Source: Protula sp. h YS-2021 (lineage: Eukaryota > Annelida > Polychaeta > Sabellida > Serpulidae). Taken from it: 64,000 nt of DNA. Numbering within the stretch: the first letter of the stretch is position 1; each line of letters opens with the position of its first letter. Position numbers and translations under genes: made by a program. Location of the stretch: NCBI GenBank assembly GCA_949752745.1, contig OX457034.1:2123833-2187832 (forward strand), read 5' to 3'. A model generated the notes under the pieces. That model had not been told where the DNA came from. It worked only from the letters and a program-made list of their open reading frames with translations, and ran no database searches. Positions 55,126-63,489 of the stretch are shown here, piece after piece.

Positions 55126-56499
55126 ATGTCTCTCATTCATAATCATTCGTGTGAATGTAGTCTTTCTCCATTGGAATGGTTTCACGTACCACCGACGCAA
55201 ACTGCTGTAGAGAAAAGTTATAATGTTGACTATCAACCACTTACAAGCATTAGAGAAGGCGCTCCAATAGAATTCTACATTCCTGCGAGTACAGAAGAAT
55301 ATCTGGATTTAAAGAACAGTAAACTCCATATTGTATGTCGCATTGTCAAGGCCGATGGAACAGAGTGTGGCGCAGATGATAATGTCTCTTGCATCAATGA
55401 TGTGTTTAATGGGTTATGGTCTAATATTGAATTGTTTCTGAATGATCGTTTGGTTTCGCATAGTAACAATACTCATGGTTATACCAGCATTATCTCTCAT
55501 CTCATCCATGACTTGGAAGAAAGTCTGCATTCTGAGCGCTCTATGCGTCTCATGTACAAGGATACTGCTGGGTCAATGAATAGTCATGAGGTGAAAAGAC
55601 CTAATCATGAACGATATGTATCCGGGTTTCATGTCAATGCTGACGGCGGTGACTTGGCTGAGCAAGGAAACAATGGCTTACATCATCGTTATTTGCATAC
55701 TCGTCTTAGCCGTGATGTTATGCTGTCAGGTGGTTTAAGGATAGATTTGTTTGAGCAGGATCGTTATCTTCCGAATGGCATCAGTTTGAAGTTGCGTTTC
55801 CATCGAAAAAAAGATGACTATGTATTGATGGCTGCAGATAATACCTATAAGGTAGAAGTGAAAGAGGCATTTTTAACCATTCGCAAAGTGAGGGTGAGTC
55901 CAGGTATTCAGTTAGGACATACAGATGCATTGATGAAAAGTCCTGCCAAGATCATCATCACTAGAAAAGAATGTAAAGTCTTAGCTATTCCAGCAGGATT
56001 TCAGTCTTTTGTGAAAGATAACATCTTTTTGGGTCAATTACCAAATCGTATTGTCATTGGTCTGGTTCATAATGAAGCTTTTGGTGGATCAGTATTGAGG
56101 AATCCATATGATTTCAAACATTTTGATCTTGACTATATGCAACTGTACACGGATGGTGAACCAGTTCTATCCAAACCTCTCAAGCTTGACATTACACAGA
56201 ACAAATACCTGGACGCTTTTGAAACGCTTTACAAATCGTTTGATCGGTTGAATGGTGAGAAAAGTTCCATTATAAAACGGGAAGATTGGCCTAGAGGTTA
56301 TGCTTTATTTTCGTTTGACTTAACACCGGATTATGATGGCGATGATCATTTCCCCCTGATCAAGCATGGGAATTTGCGGCTAGAAATGAACTTTGCTACG
56401 GCTTTGCAACCTACCATCAATGTCATTGTCTATGCTGAATTTGACAACATTATTGAGATCAGTGCAAATCGCAGCATCCAATTCGACTACCAGTCATGA
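55126..56499 (+). CDS. Major capsid protein, double jelly-roll, 457 aa
   Basis: ATG 55126, four bases after the previous stop. Family-typical segments include PIEFYIPASTEEYLDLKNSK, WSNIELFLNDRLV, NHERYVSGFHVNADGGDL, TRLSRDVMLSGGLRIDLFEQ, LPNGISLKLRFHRKKDDY and WPRGYALFSFDLTPDYDG. This is the Polinton double-jelly-roll major capsid protein, which in related viruses forms the trimeric capsomers of an icosahedral shell. The frame is complete and undamaged. It overlaps the protease as ATGA. Confidence 0.94.
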   Translation: MSLIHNHSCECSLSPLEWFHVPPTQTAVEKSYNVDYQPLTSIREGAPIEFYIPASTEEYLDLKNSKLHIVCRIVKADGTECGADDNVSCINDVFNGLWSNIELFLNDRLVSHSNNTHGYTSIISHLIHDLEESLHSERSMRLMYKDTAGSMNSHEVKRPNHERYVSGFHVNADGGDLAEQGNNGLHHRYLHTRLSRDVMLSGGLRIDLFEQDRYLPNGISLKLRFHRKKDDYVLMAADNTYKVEVKEAFLTIRKVRVSPGIQLGHTDALMKSPAKIIITRKECKVLAIPAGFQSFVKDNIFLGQLPNRIVIGLVHNEAFGGSVLRNPYDFKHFDLDYMQLYTDGEPVLSKPLKLDITQNKYLDAFETLYKSFDRLNGEKSSIIKREDWPRGYALFSFDLTPDYDGDDHFPLIKHGNLRLEMNFATALQPTINVIVYAEFDNIIEISANRSIQFDYQS

Positions 56500-56933
56500 A
56501 CACGAAGCAGATTGATGCCATATTGAGTCGTGATGTCATGACCAAAGACTTGTTTCAAGGCGTGTTTGCCATGGATCAGTTACCGTCTTTACAACGCGGC
56601 GCCTATGTGATCAACACAGACGATCAAGATGAACCAGGAGAACATTGGGTGGCAGTGTATTATGATAAAGACCCTGCAGAATATTTTGACTCTTATGGAC
56701 TGTTCCCTCTCGATGATCGTTTAGACATATTTTTAAGAAATGACTATATGTATAATTCTATCTCATTACAAACGCCAATATCATCGTCATGTGGTTTTTA
56801 CTGTGTATATTATATATTGCATAGAGCTCGAGGTCAGAGTATGTTTGATATTGTGAATATATTAAAAAGAAAGGATGGTGATTTTATTGTAAAGGATTTT
56901 GTATATAGACATTATAAACCATTGTTTTATTAA
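56496..56933 (+). CDS. Adenovirus/Ulp1-type cysteine protease (Polinton PRO), 145 aa
   Basis: Catalytic triad visible: His50 (GEHWVAVYYD), Asp65 (EYFDSYG) and Cys99 (SSSCGFYCVYY), with Gln92 a candidate oxyanion residue. This is the maturation protease of Polintons, related to the adenovirus protease and SUMO proteases; it would cut virion precursors, plausibly at the QxGG sites in two upstream small proteins. Last gene of the plus-strand block; ends in a convergent region with the minus-strand genes. Confidence 0.93.
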   Translation: MNTKQIDAILSRDVMTKDLFQGVFAMDQLPSLQRGAYVINTDDQDEPGEHWVAVYYDKDPAEYFDSYGLFPLDDRLDIFLRNDYMYNSISLQTPISSSCGFYCVYYILHRARGQSMFDIVNILKRKDGDFIVKDFVYRHYKPLFY

Positions 56934-57292
56934 TGTTGTTGTTGTTATATTAGTTAAGTTGTAGTTAAGTTGTTGTTGTTATATTAGTTAAGTTGTTGTT
57001 GTTGTTGTTGTTAAATAAAACAAACCAAGTTTTCAAACAGTCTTGTTTATTGTGTTATACATACGTTTATTTACAAATTCTTAACTACAAACACTATTTA
57101 CAAAGTTTACAAACACTATTTACAAACTTTTATTTACAAAGTCTATTTACAAAGTCTATTTACACTATTTACAAATTCTTAACTACAAACTTTTATTTAC
57201 AAATTCTATTTACAAAGTTTACAAAGTCTATTTACAAACTCTTAACTACAAACTCTTAACTACAAAGTCTATTTACACTATTTACAAACTTT
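56934..57292. repeat. Convergent intergenic region with TTTACAAA-type repeats
   Basis: GTT repeats, then AATAAA at 57014-57019 for the plus block, then about 270 bases of TATTTACAAAGT/CTTAACTACAAA repeats. On the - strand AATAAA (57292-57297) overlaps the stop codon of the last minus gene. Confidence 0.75.
57014..57019 (+). promoter_or_regulatory. Poly(A) signal of the plus-strand block
   Basis: AATAAA about 80 bases after the protease stop codon. Confidence 0.6.
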
Positions 57293-57667
57293 TTATTTAC
57301 AAACACATTCATTTTTCAATACATTTATCAATGAATACCATTCATTAGAATCTAAATTGATATAGGTATCATAGACATTATACCCGTGTTTGTAAATGCT
57401 ATGAAAGCTCACATAACACACATCACCAAACTTTATCACTTTCACAGTTTCATGTTCAGACAGATTCAGTTCATATCCTTCTTCTAAGTCAATGTCCATC
57501 ACACGCATAGGTTGTGTCAGCTCAATGGATTTGGTGCCCCGCTTGAGTTGTATTCCTCCCTCTTTGAATTCAAGCGTTAGGTTCTTTCCAATCCAATGCT
57601 TGTAACAGCGTGTTCCATTCCACTGTGTTGAGGGTGATGTAGTCATAGTTTTCTGTAAGCTCGTCAT
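57293..57667 (-). CDS. Polinton small PC4-like protein, 124 aa
   Basis: Candidate starts ATG 57667 (MTSLQKTM) or 57646. C-terminal half: YELNLSEHETVKVIKFGDVC, then YVSFHSIYKHGYN, TYINLDSNEWYSLINVLKNE, i.e. beta strands followed by a W-containing helix as in PC4 domains. It overlaps the end of the neighbouring damaged gene. Similarity to the clear PC4 gene at 58347 is by pattern only. Stop TAA overlaps AATAAA. Confidence 0.6.
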   Translation of the reverse strand: MTSLQKTMTTSPSTQWNGTRCYKHWIGKNLTLEFKEGGIQLKRGTKSIELTQPMRVMDIDLEEGYELNLSEHETVKVIKFGDVCYVSFHSIYKHGYNVYDTYINLDSNEWYSLINVLKNECVCK

Positions 57668-57907
57668 ATTGGCGAAATTGTACAAACACGTCTAGACCGT
57701 TCTCACACGCACTTCTAATTCATTTGAGACTGTCAGGAGAAAGCCAGGTATCCTGAACTTCTCTAGATGGTCTTTCAACACGGATTGGTCATAAAGTGAT
57801 AGGACGAGATACTGTCCAAAATGTCTTAGCACAATGTCATCATATTCGTTTCTCAGATATGAGAATCCATGCGTCATTGGTTTATATTCCGTTAAAAAGT
57901 CTTCCAT
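57570..57907 (-). CDS. Polinton small PC4-like protein, frameshifted
   Basis: ATG 57907 (MEDFLTEYKPM). The frame ends early at TAG (57692-57694) after IPGFLLTVSNELEVRVRTV. An adjoining frame, one base off, continues DVFVQFRQYDELTENYDYIT then TVEWNTLLQALDW to TGA at 57570, completing the strand-helix pattern of its paralogues. One base therefore seems to be missing near 57690. This copy is likely inactive. Confidence 0.55.
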
Positions 57908-57961
57908 CTCGTTCAACAGTCAGATGAACTATGAGCTGTCTCCTTGTCTGCAAAGACGTTT

Positions 57962-58333
57962 TTATGCTCGCAAGATGGTGAAGAGTGGATGTTGTATCGC
58001 TTCTAGGAATCGTAAGACTGCGCGCCAGTTCTTGATATCAAAGAGGATCAAATCTGTATATGGTGTATCTGGCACAACTCCCTTATAATCCTTTGGATAA
58101 TCCTGTAAAAGATTTCTACAGATTTTTACACGTATGTTAGAATCATATTCAGCTACCGTCACTTCCACTTTATTTTCAAGTCTACGTTTAAACCCAGGTT
58201 CAAGTGGTATGTTTTTAAAGTCTTTCCACACTTCAGGTTTAAACCGATGATAACTTGTCTTAGAATCTAGTATCACTTCATTCCTCTCATTGACAGTAAG
58301 GTAAACACCACCGTTCAGCATGAGTGCATTCAT
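57962..58333 (-). CDS. Polinton small PC4-like protein, 123 aa
   Basis: ATG 58333 (MNALMLNGGV) preferred to an upstream GTG. Segments VEVTVAEYDSNIRVKICRN and YTDLILFDIKNWRAVLRFLE reproduce the strand-strand-helix order of the PC4 domain with an upstream related half (FKPEVWKDF). Intact frame. Lies 13 bases after the stop of the clear PC4 gene. Confidence 0.6.
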   Translation of the reverse strand: MNALMLNGGVYLTVNERNEVILDSKTSYHRFKPEVWKDFKNIPLEPGFKRRLENKVEVTVAEYDSNIRVKICRNLLQDYPKDYKGVVPDTPYTDLILFDIKNWRAVLRFLEAIQHPLFTILRA

Positions 58334-58346
58334 GATTGTTACCTTG

Positions 58347-58697
58347 TTATGAGCCACCTTCTTGTCTACGAAGCCTTTTATCCACTTCTTTCACCTGCTT
58401 CTTCAGCATTTTCCATTCAGGTATTGTCAGCAAGATACCCTTTTTCGTTGGACGGTTTTTTCCAGTCCCCTCATCTCTGAGGTATTTGCGAATGTTTATC
58501 ACACCTTCATTACTTTGTTTCATAATCTTGATATACTTTCCATCGCCTAGAGAAAGCATTCCATCCCACGACTGTGGTGTTGGTGCTATCTCCACTTTTA
58601 ATTTCTTGATGGTAGTATCAGGATGTTTCACATTCATGTCTTTCACTGTATCAGCAAGAGTATCCATATCCGTTGTTGCAGATCTTTTCCGATTCAT
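58347..58697 (-). CDS. PC4-type ssDNA-binding protein, 116 aa
   Basis: ATG 58697 (MNRKRSATTD). Residues about 46-110 align well with the C-terminal domain of the transcription coactivator PC4/SUB1: SLGDGKYIKIMKQSNEGVIN, IRKYLRDEG, TKKGILLTIPEWKMLKKQVK. PC4 domains bind single-stranded DNA as dimers, a natural partner for protein-primed strand-displacement replication. It is 56 bases downstream of the polymerase gene in the same direction, suggesting co-expression. The N-terminal 40 residues are basic then acidic, as in cellular PC4. Intact. Confidence 0.88.
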   Translation of the reverse strand: MNRKRSATTDMDTLADTVKDMNVKHPDTTIKKLKVEIAPTPQSWDGMLSLGDGKYIKIMKQSNEGVINIRKYLRDEGTGKNRPTKKGILLTIPEWKMLKKQVKEVDKRLRRQEGGS

Positions 58698-58752
58698 GTT
58701 GACGCTTCAGTGTTCACACCTCAACTAACTCTAAAGTTGAAGTGTCTCCCCC

Positions 58753-61700
58753 TTATATACTGTAATGCCCATGCGCCAAAGTGGAATAGCCATCACTCAT
58801 CACATATCGCTTGTCATCAAAGGGAGAGAGAGCCACTTTCCTCAACTTCTCCGAGAAGATCTGGTGGTCATGACTTCGAATGATGTGCCCTGTGGTTATC
58901 GTTTGCGTTTGGTTGAACAAACTGTCTCTATACTGCTGATGTTTCATACGTCTTTGACACGCGCGAGTGATGCCTTTGGCCGTACGGTTTTCTTTCCCAC
59001 CATATATCATACTATACATTTTCGGTCGAAGTCCAACAAACTCTTCAATGGGAATGCCCGCCGTCTCATCTTTCATTTTCCCAAGCACTTTCTTGTTCAC
59101 GTTGGAATGCAGGAAATGATCTGGGGGATAGTCACTTGTGTCGAACAAGTCGGCATCTTCCTGCATGTCTTTGTAGATATCTTCCGTTTCTATATCATAA
59201 CATAGACTGTCGGTGTCGCTGAACAACAGCTTGGCGTCGGGATACTTGGTCATGATGTAGTTGTAATGAAAGTGGAACATGAGCACCTTGCTGAGGTCGA
59301 GAATGGTGAAACCAACTTGAATGGGTTTATCCAGAAGCAGATCCACTTTGCGCAAATGTACCGCGGTCAAATCTTCGTTGAAAATTCTAAATTTGTGGAA
59401 GGAAGGTTTGGCCACAAGTTTCTTGAACCGCTTTTCCTGGTGAACCAGTTCCACATTCATGCGTTTTCTCACATTTTCCATGGTTTTGCCAAACACAGAG
59501 TTGTTCATCAATTTGAAGAAGTCTTTCTCAAACGGGTTCTTGGCCAACTTTCTCTTTTCCGTGTTTAAGGAGATGTATTTTGCCAACCATTTGCTCTGTG
59601 CAAACATAATAGCACGATGCATCTTCGTGACTTTCAATCCCAGTGAGACATATTGCTGTAAATTTCTATAATGAAGTACATATTTCTTCTTGTCACACAA
59701 GTTGGGAATGAGCTTTTCACTAGGCTTGCCTTTCATGTTTAGATCTTTCCGTAGCTTCTGACTATGTTTTGACAATTCTCCCACTTTCACACATTTCCGT
59801 TCTGGAGCCACTGGATAGTGATTATGATGATCATGGATTGAATATGGGTATTCCAAATCCACTTCTAAAATGTATCCAATCTCATCATCTTCATCCACAT
59901 CCATAAAGTCAATGGATTCTGGCTCGCTCACCCACATAAATCCACTTTCCGGCATGCTTTGCGACATGGCCCAGCCATACAAGTTGTTTGCATCCAGGTA
60001 CGTCAAGTAGTTGGTTGGTTTCGTGGGATCGTAATCTGCTACGTAGAGGTTATTTGCTTTCGCATACTTGTGTGTGATGACAGATATTCCTCCCCGTAGA
60101 CCTTGTTCAACCATTTGGTACATGTCAATGTCGTTAATCAATTCCAATTTCACCTTTGTCGCTTTCAACATGGCATCCCACGACAGTCCTGGCGCTGTAT
60201 AGTAGTGAGCTGGATCCAATTCATACGTGTTGAGACATACGTGACGAAAGTTTTCAAACACGTCAGCCAGCAGCAACACATCTGATTTCAGGTACAAGTC
60301 ATGGTATTCGCCAAATGTAGTACAGTGGAATGTCTCCCACACCTTCTGCGCATGCGCATAATCCTCATCGCTAATGTCTTCTTCACTGAGCAGACTGTAA
60401 AACTTGTCCTTGGACGGTAGTTGTGTTTCAGCAAACTTGGATGGCTCGTCCATGTAATCATAAGGGTACACTCCCTTTCTCAACAGTAAATCTTGTTGGT
60501 CGCTATCGTGAATGTGTGACATCATGTTATAAAAGTTGTCTTTCCCTTCTGCTGCTAGGTTGGATACCAGCTTCTGTAGAGAAGTACTCATGAACTGAAA
60601 GCTGTCTGTAAATTTCAGATTGCTCATGGTGAATGCAATATATTTCTCAACGGTGGTGGGAATGACCGTAATCGTCTCATTTTTGAACTTTCCAATTTCT
60701 TCCATGATCAAATGGCTGTCATAGCCTCGTAAATTGTGGAAAAACACAGGAATGATGAAAGAATCTTCAACATCCTGCTTATCCTTTCGAAGTCGAAATT
60801 GTAAATTGCATTGACTATGTGCAGCTCCGCGGTATTTACCATTGATATGGTCATAACTCTCACATGATCTGCTCCTAGAGGCTCATGACAAATGTAACAA
60901 TCTGTGGCGTTCTTATAATGCTCTTCATCTTCATGAGTCATCACCATTTTCTTTTTCTGTTGTAAACCATGCACAATACGATCACGCTCATTCACCATAT
61001 GGTCTAAAAAGACTTTCACAGCATTATCTCCTCGATATACGACTGGAGCACGTGTATCATACTGGCTGACAACCACATAGGCGAAGCTGTTTGGACGATG
61101 ATGCTGATACTTGTCTCCTTCATGCTTTTTCGTGAAACATTCAAAGTCTGCATAAATGACAAAGGGCGCTCGCTGTTGTTTGGCTACATTCTTGAACTTG
61201 ATGAAGGGTTCCTTGGGGAATGATAAACGTTGTGCGCCATGCTTGCCACACACTTCACGATGCTTGTCTAACAGATCTTGTCGTATAAACCCGTGAAGAC
61301 AGTTGAAACAATAAAATTCAACTCCATCATGTTTTGATCGATAAGCCATCAGTCTGCTGAAATTCTTGATGAGGCAGTAATGCCTTGTCTTGTCATTGCT
61401 AATCAAAAGCAAGTTGATTTCTCTCGCACTGATGTTTCGACTCAGTTGTATGGAAACAACTACATCATGTTCATATCCAAACACGTTAATGGACACATCA
61501 TTCTCCTTTTCAAACTTTGGAATGTCTGTAATCGGTGTGGGAAATGTCATGCCTTCCACCTTCAATTCGTTCTCAAATAGCTTGTATTGATGCACACGAT
61601 CTGGGTTTACATTTGTTGAAGGGTGAAGGTGAGCCAATACAGACCATAAGAAACATTTGTTGTCTTTATTCTGAATGTTTAACACACCTAATGTATTCTT

Positions 61701-62429
61701 CACTTTTTTCGGTAGTGGGATAAAACTGCTTGCTTCCAGAGGCGCTGACGTAGCTGTATGCACTTCAATGAATAATATGTTATCCAACACCCAGCCAGAA
61801 CCTTGTCGCTCATGTTCATCAAACCTGGTGAACAATTCTTTATAGGCTTCTGGCAAGTCCTTCTCAATATCCGTTGGATTGTATGCTGCATATGTCGGAC
61901 TACTGATGAAGGCATTATCCACCTGTTCTACCATCACGCCTTCAGCATTTGGTGTCATTTTCTTGAAGCGTGCATGTACCACAATGTACCATTTCATGCC
62001 ACGGTTTAACGTTTCTAGCAAATGTCTCTTGATTCTATTCTCTTGTTGTCGCATTTCAAGTAGCAAATCCGATCCATCTTCAGGCTCAAACCGTCTTTCC
62101 TGTGCGTTTTCACCAAGACTCACTCTTCTGCCTCTGCCTACTTGTCCTGTCTCTTTCTTTCTTTGTTCTTCATGAGACACATTTTCCATCTCATCACATG
62201 CATGTGTCTCAAATGTATCCAAAGATGAAAATATCTTGGCGCATTTACAGCAGAGGACTGGATCAGGTCTTTCAACACCATCTTGTACGGTCTTTCGTCT
62301 CTTGACTTCAATCTGCTCAACAAGCTCTTCATGAGCACGTTTCATCCTAGCTGGTTTGCATGTATGTTCCACGAACACTTCCAGAGATGGAAATGTCACA
62401 TCACAATCATGACAGTAGACTGTTGCCAT
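58753..62429 (-). CDS. Protein-primed family B DNA polymerase (pPolB), one frameshift
   Basis: ATG 62429 (MATVYCHDCDVTF), downstream of the TATA box; an in-frame GTG at 62471 lies too close to it. N-terminus: two C2HC-type fingers (YCHDCDVTF...HTC and CCKCAKIF...HAC). Exonuclease motifs: YADFECF (ExoI), HNLRGYDSH (ExoII), YLKSDVLLLADVF (ExoIII). Polymerase motifs: YLDANNLYGWAM (A), FFKLMNNSVFGK (B), LLFSDTDSLCYD (C) and GLRPKMYS (KxY). All catalytic residues are kept, but the frame shifts by one base near 60855-60860, in a Cys/His linker between ExoI and ExoII, so the protein is split into 5' and 3' halves (the latter open from upstream of 60747). It replicates the linear element from a protein primer at the TIRs. 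Confidence 0.93.
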
Positions 62430-62475
62430 CGTTGTTGCTAGAACTGAAATGAAGTAAAATATACGTTTCACTCTT

Positions 62476-62484
62476 CCTTTTATA
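62476..62484 (-). promoter_or_regulatory. TATA box of the polymerase gene
   Basis: TATAAAAGG on the - strand, identical through TATAAAAGGAAGAGTGA to the left-arm promoter, 47 bases before ATG 62429. Confidence 0.7.
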
Positions 62485-62500
62485 CCACTTCAATGGTGTG

Positions 62501-62628
62501 TTAACTCAGCAGAATGTATCACTAGTTGACTAGTTGACATGTTTCACTCATGCTTTTATTCTACTTCCATGTAATCAAAATATGGTGTGTAACTTGTTCA
62601 AAAATTGTTCAAAAATGCTGACTCAGCA
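62501..62628 (-). promoter_or_regulatory. T-MARE/AP-1 sites upstream of the polymerase
   Basis: TGCTGACTCAGCA at 62616-62628 is the same perfect palindrome as at 48199; a variant TTAACTCAGCA is at 62501-62511. Block 62470-62650 is an imperfect inverted copy of 48180-48400. Confidence 0.6.
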
Positions 62629-62754
62629 GAATTTTACTTGTGTATATGAATGTCTCACTTACAGTTGTGAAGTTGTACTGCTGCACAGCAGAGACATCTA
62701 GCGGTGAAGTTAAATGGTCTGCCAAATGGTATTCATCCGCGAAGAAGCACTGTA

Positions 62755-62935
62755 ATGGTGAAATTTTCAGTCAACTATAACGAAAGTTATCACAATTTTA
62801 AGTTAAAATGGCGGTAAAAATGCATACAGCCAGCTGCGCAAATAGCCTATGACTACTTTATAACAAAAGTTTACATAAAACTGAATCAAACAGTGAAATT
62901 TTCATATAAATCGACCAAGTATAACGAAAGGTATT
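62755..62935. repeat. Copy of the foldback-element module inside the Polinton
   Basis: CAGCCAGCTGCGCAAATAGC, TGACTACTTTATAACAAAA and GTTTACATAAAACTGAA, with flanks, match the ~195-bp module repeated in the foldback at 36907-40999, closest to about 39150-39360. Confidence 0.85.
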
Positions 62936-63330
62936 GTTTTACAAAGTTTCAATTAAGCAAATAACCAAAGTTTGTTTACAAAGTTTGCTTACAAAGTTTG
63001 TTTACAAAGTTTGTTTACAAAGTTTGTTTACAAAGTTTGTTTACAAATTTTCAATTATGTAAATAAGTCAAGTTTGTTTACAAAGTTTGCTTACAAATTT
63101 TGTTTATAAAGTTTGTTTACACAGTTTGCTTACAAAGTTTGTTTACAAAGTTTCAATTACGCAAATAACTAAAGTTTGTTTACACAGTTTGTTTACAAAG
63201 TTTGTTTATAAAGTTTCAATTATGCAAATAACTAAAGTTTGTTTACAAAGTTTGTTTACAAAGTTTGTTCACAAAGTTTGTTTGCAAATAACTAAAGTTC
63301 ACTTTTTATTTATAAAGTTTCAATAAACAC
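62936..63330. repeat. Subterminal AAAGTTTGTTTAC tandem repeats
   Basis: About 20 copies of a 13-base AAAGTTTGTTTAC unit with TTTCAATTATGCAAATAACT spacers. Not coding. Confidence 0.9.
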
Positions 63331-63339
63331 TTACCGAAA

Positions 63340-63450
63340 TAGTTGTCACTGGATGCCATCCCTGGATCTGATGTGATTCAATTGTAGTGTGTAACTCTTG
63401 CTCCACTTACCGAAATGACTGTCACTGCTGTATGCTCATCCCTTATATAC
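63340..63450 (-). promoter_or_regulatory. Right-arm promoter with duplicated leader/splice donor
   Basis: On the - strand TATATAAGG (about 63443-63451) is followed by two similar blocks, each ending TTTCG/GTAAGTG, a strong splice-donor context. The second block is preceded by ATGGCATCCAGTGAC. This could be a leader exon for a spliced minus-strand transcript. Confidence 0.35.
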
Positions 63451-63489
63451 CCCTCTGATGGAACTGAAGCTGACTTGACAGAATGTTGC

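Noticed and set aside
58765..59671. Plus-strand frames over the polymerase
   Set aside because: Antisense shadows of the conserved polymerase coding sequence.
63087..63326. 79-codon frame near the right TIR
   Set aside because: Low-complexity translation of AAAGTTTGTTTAC repeats.
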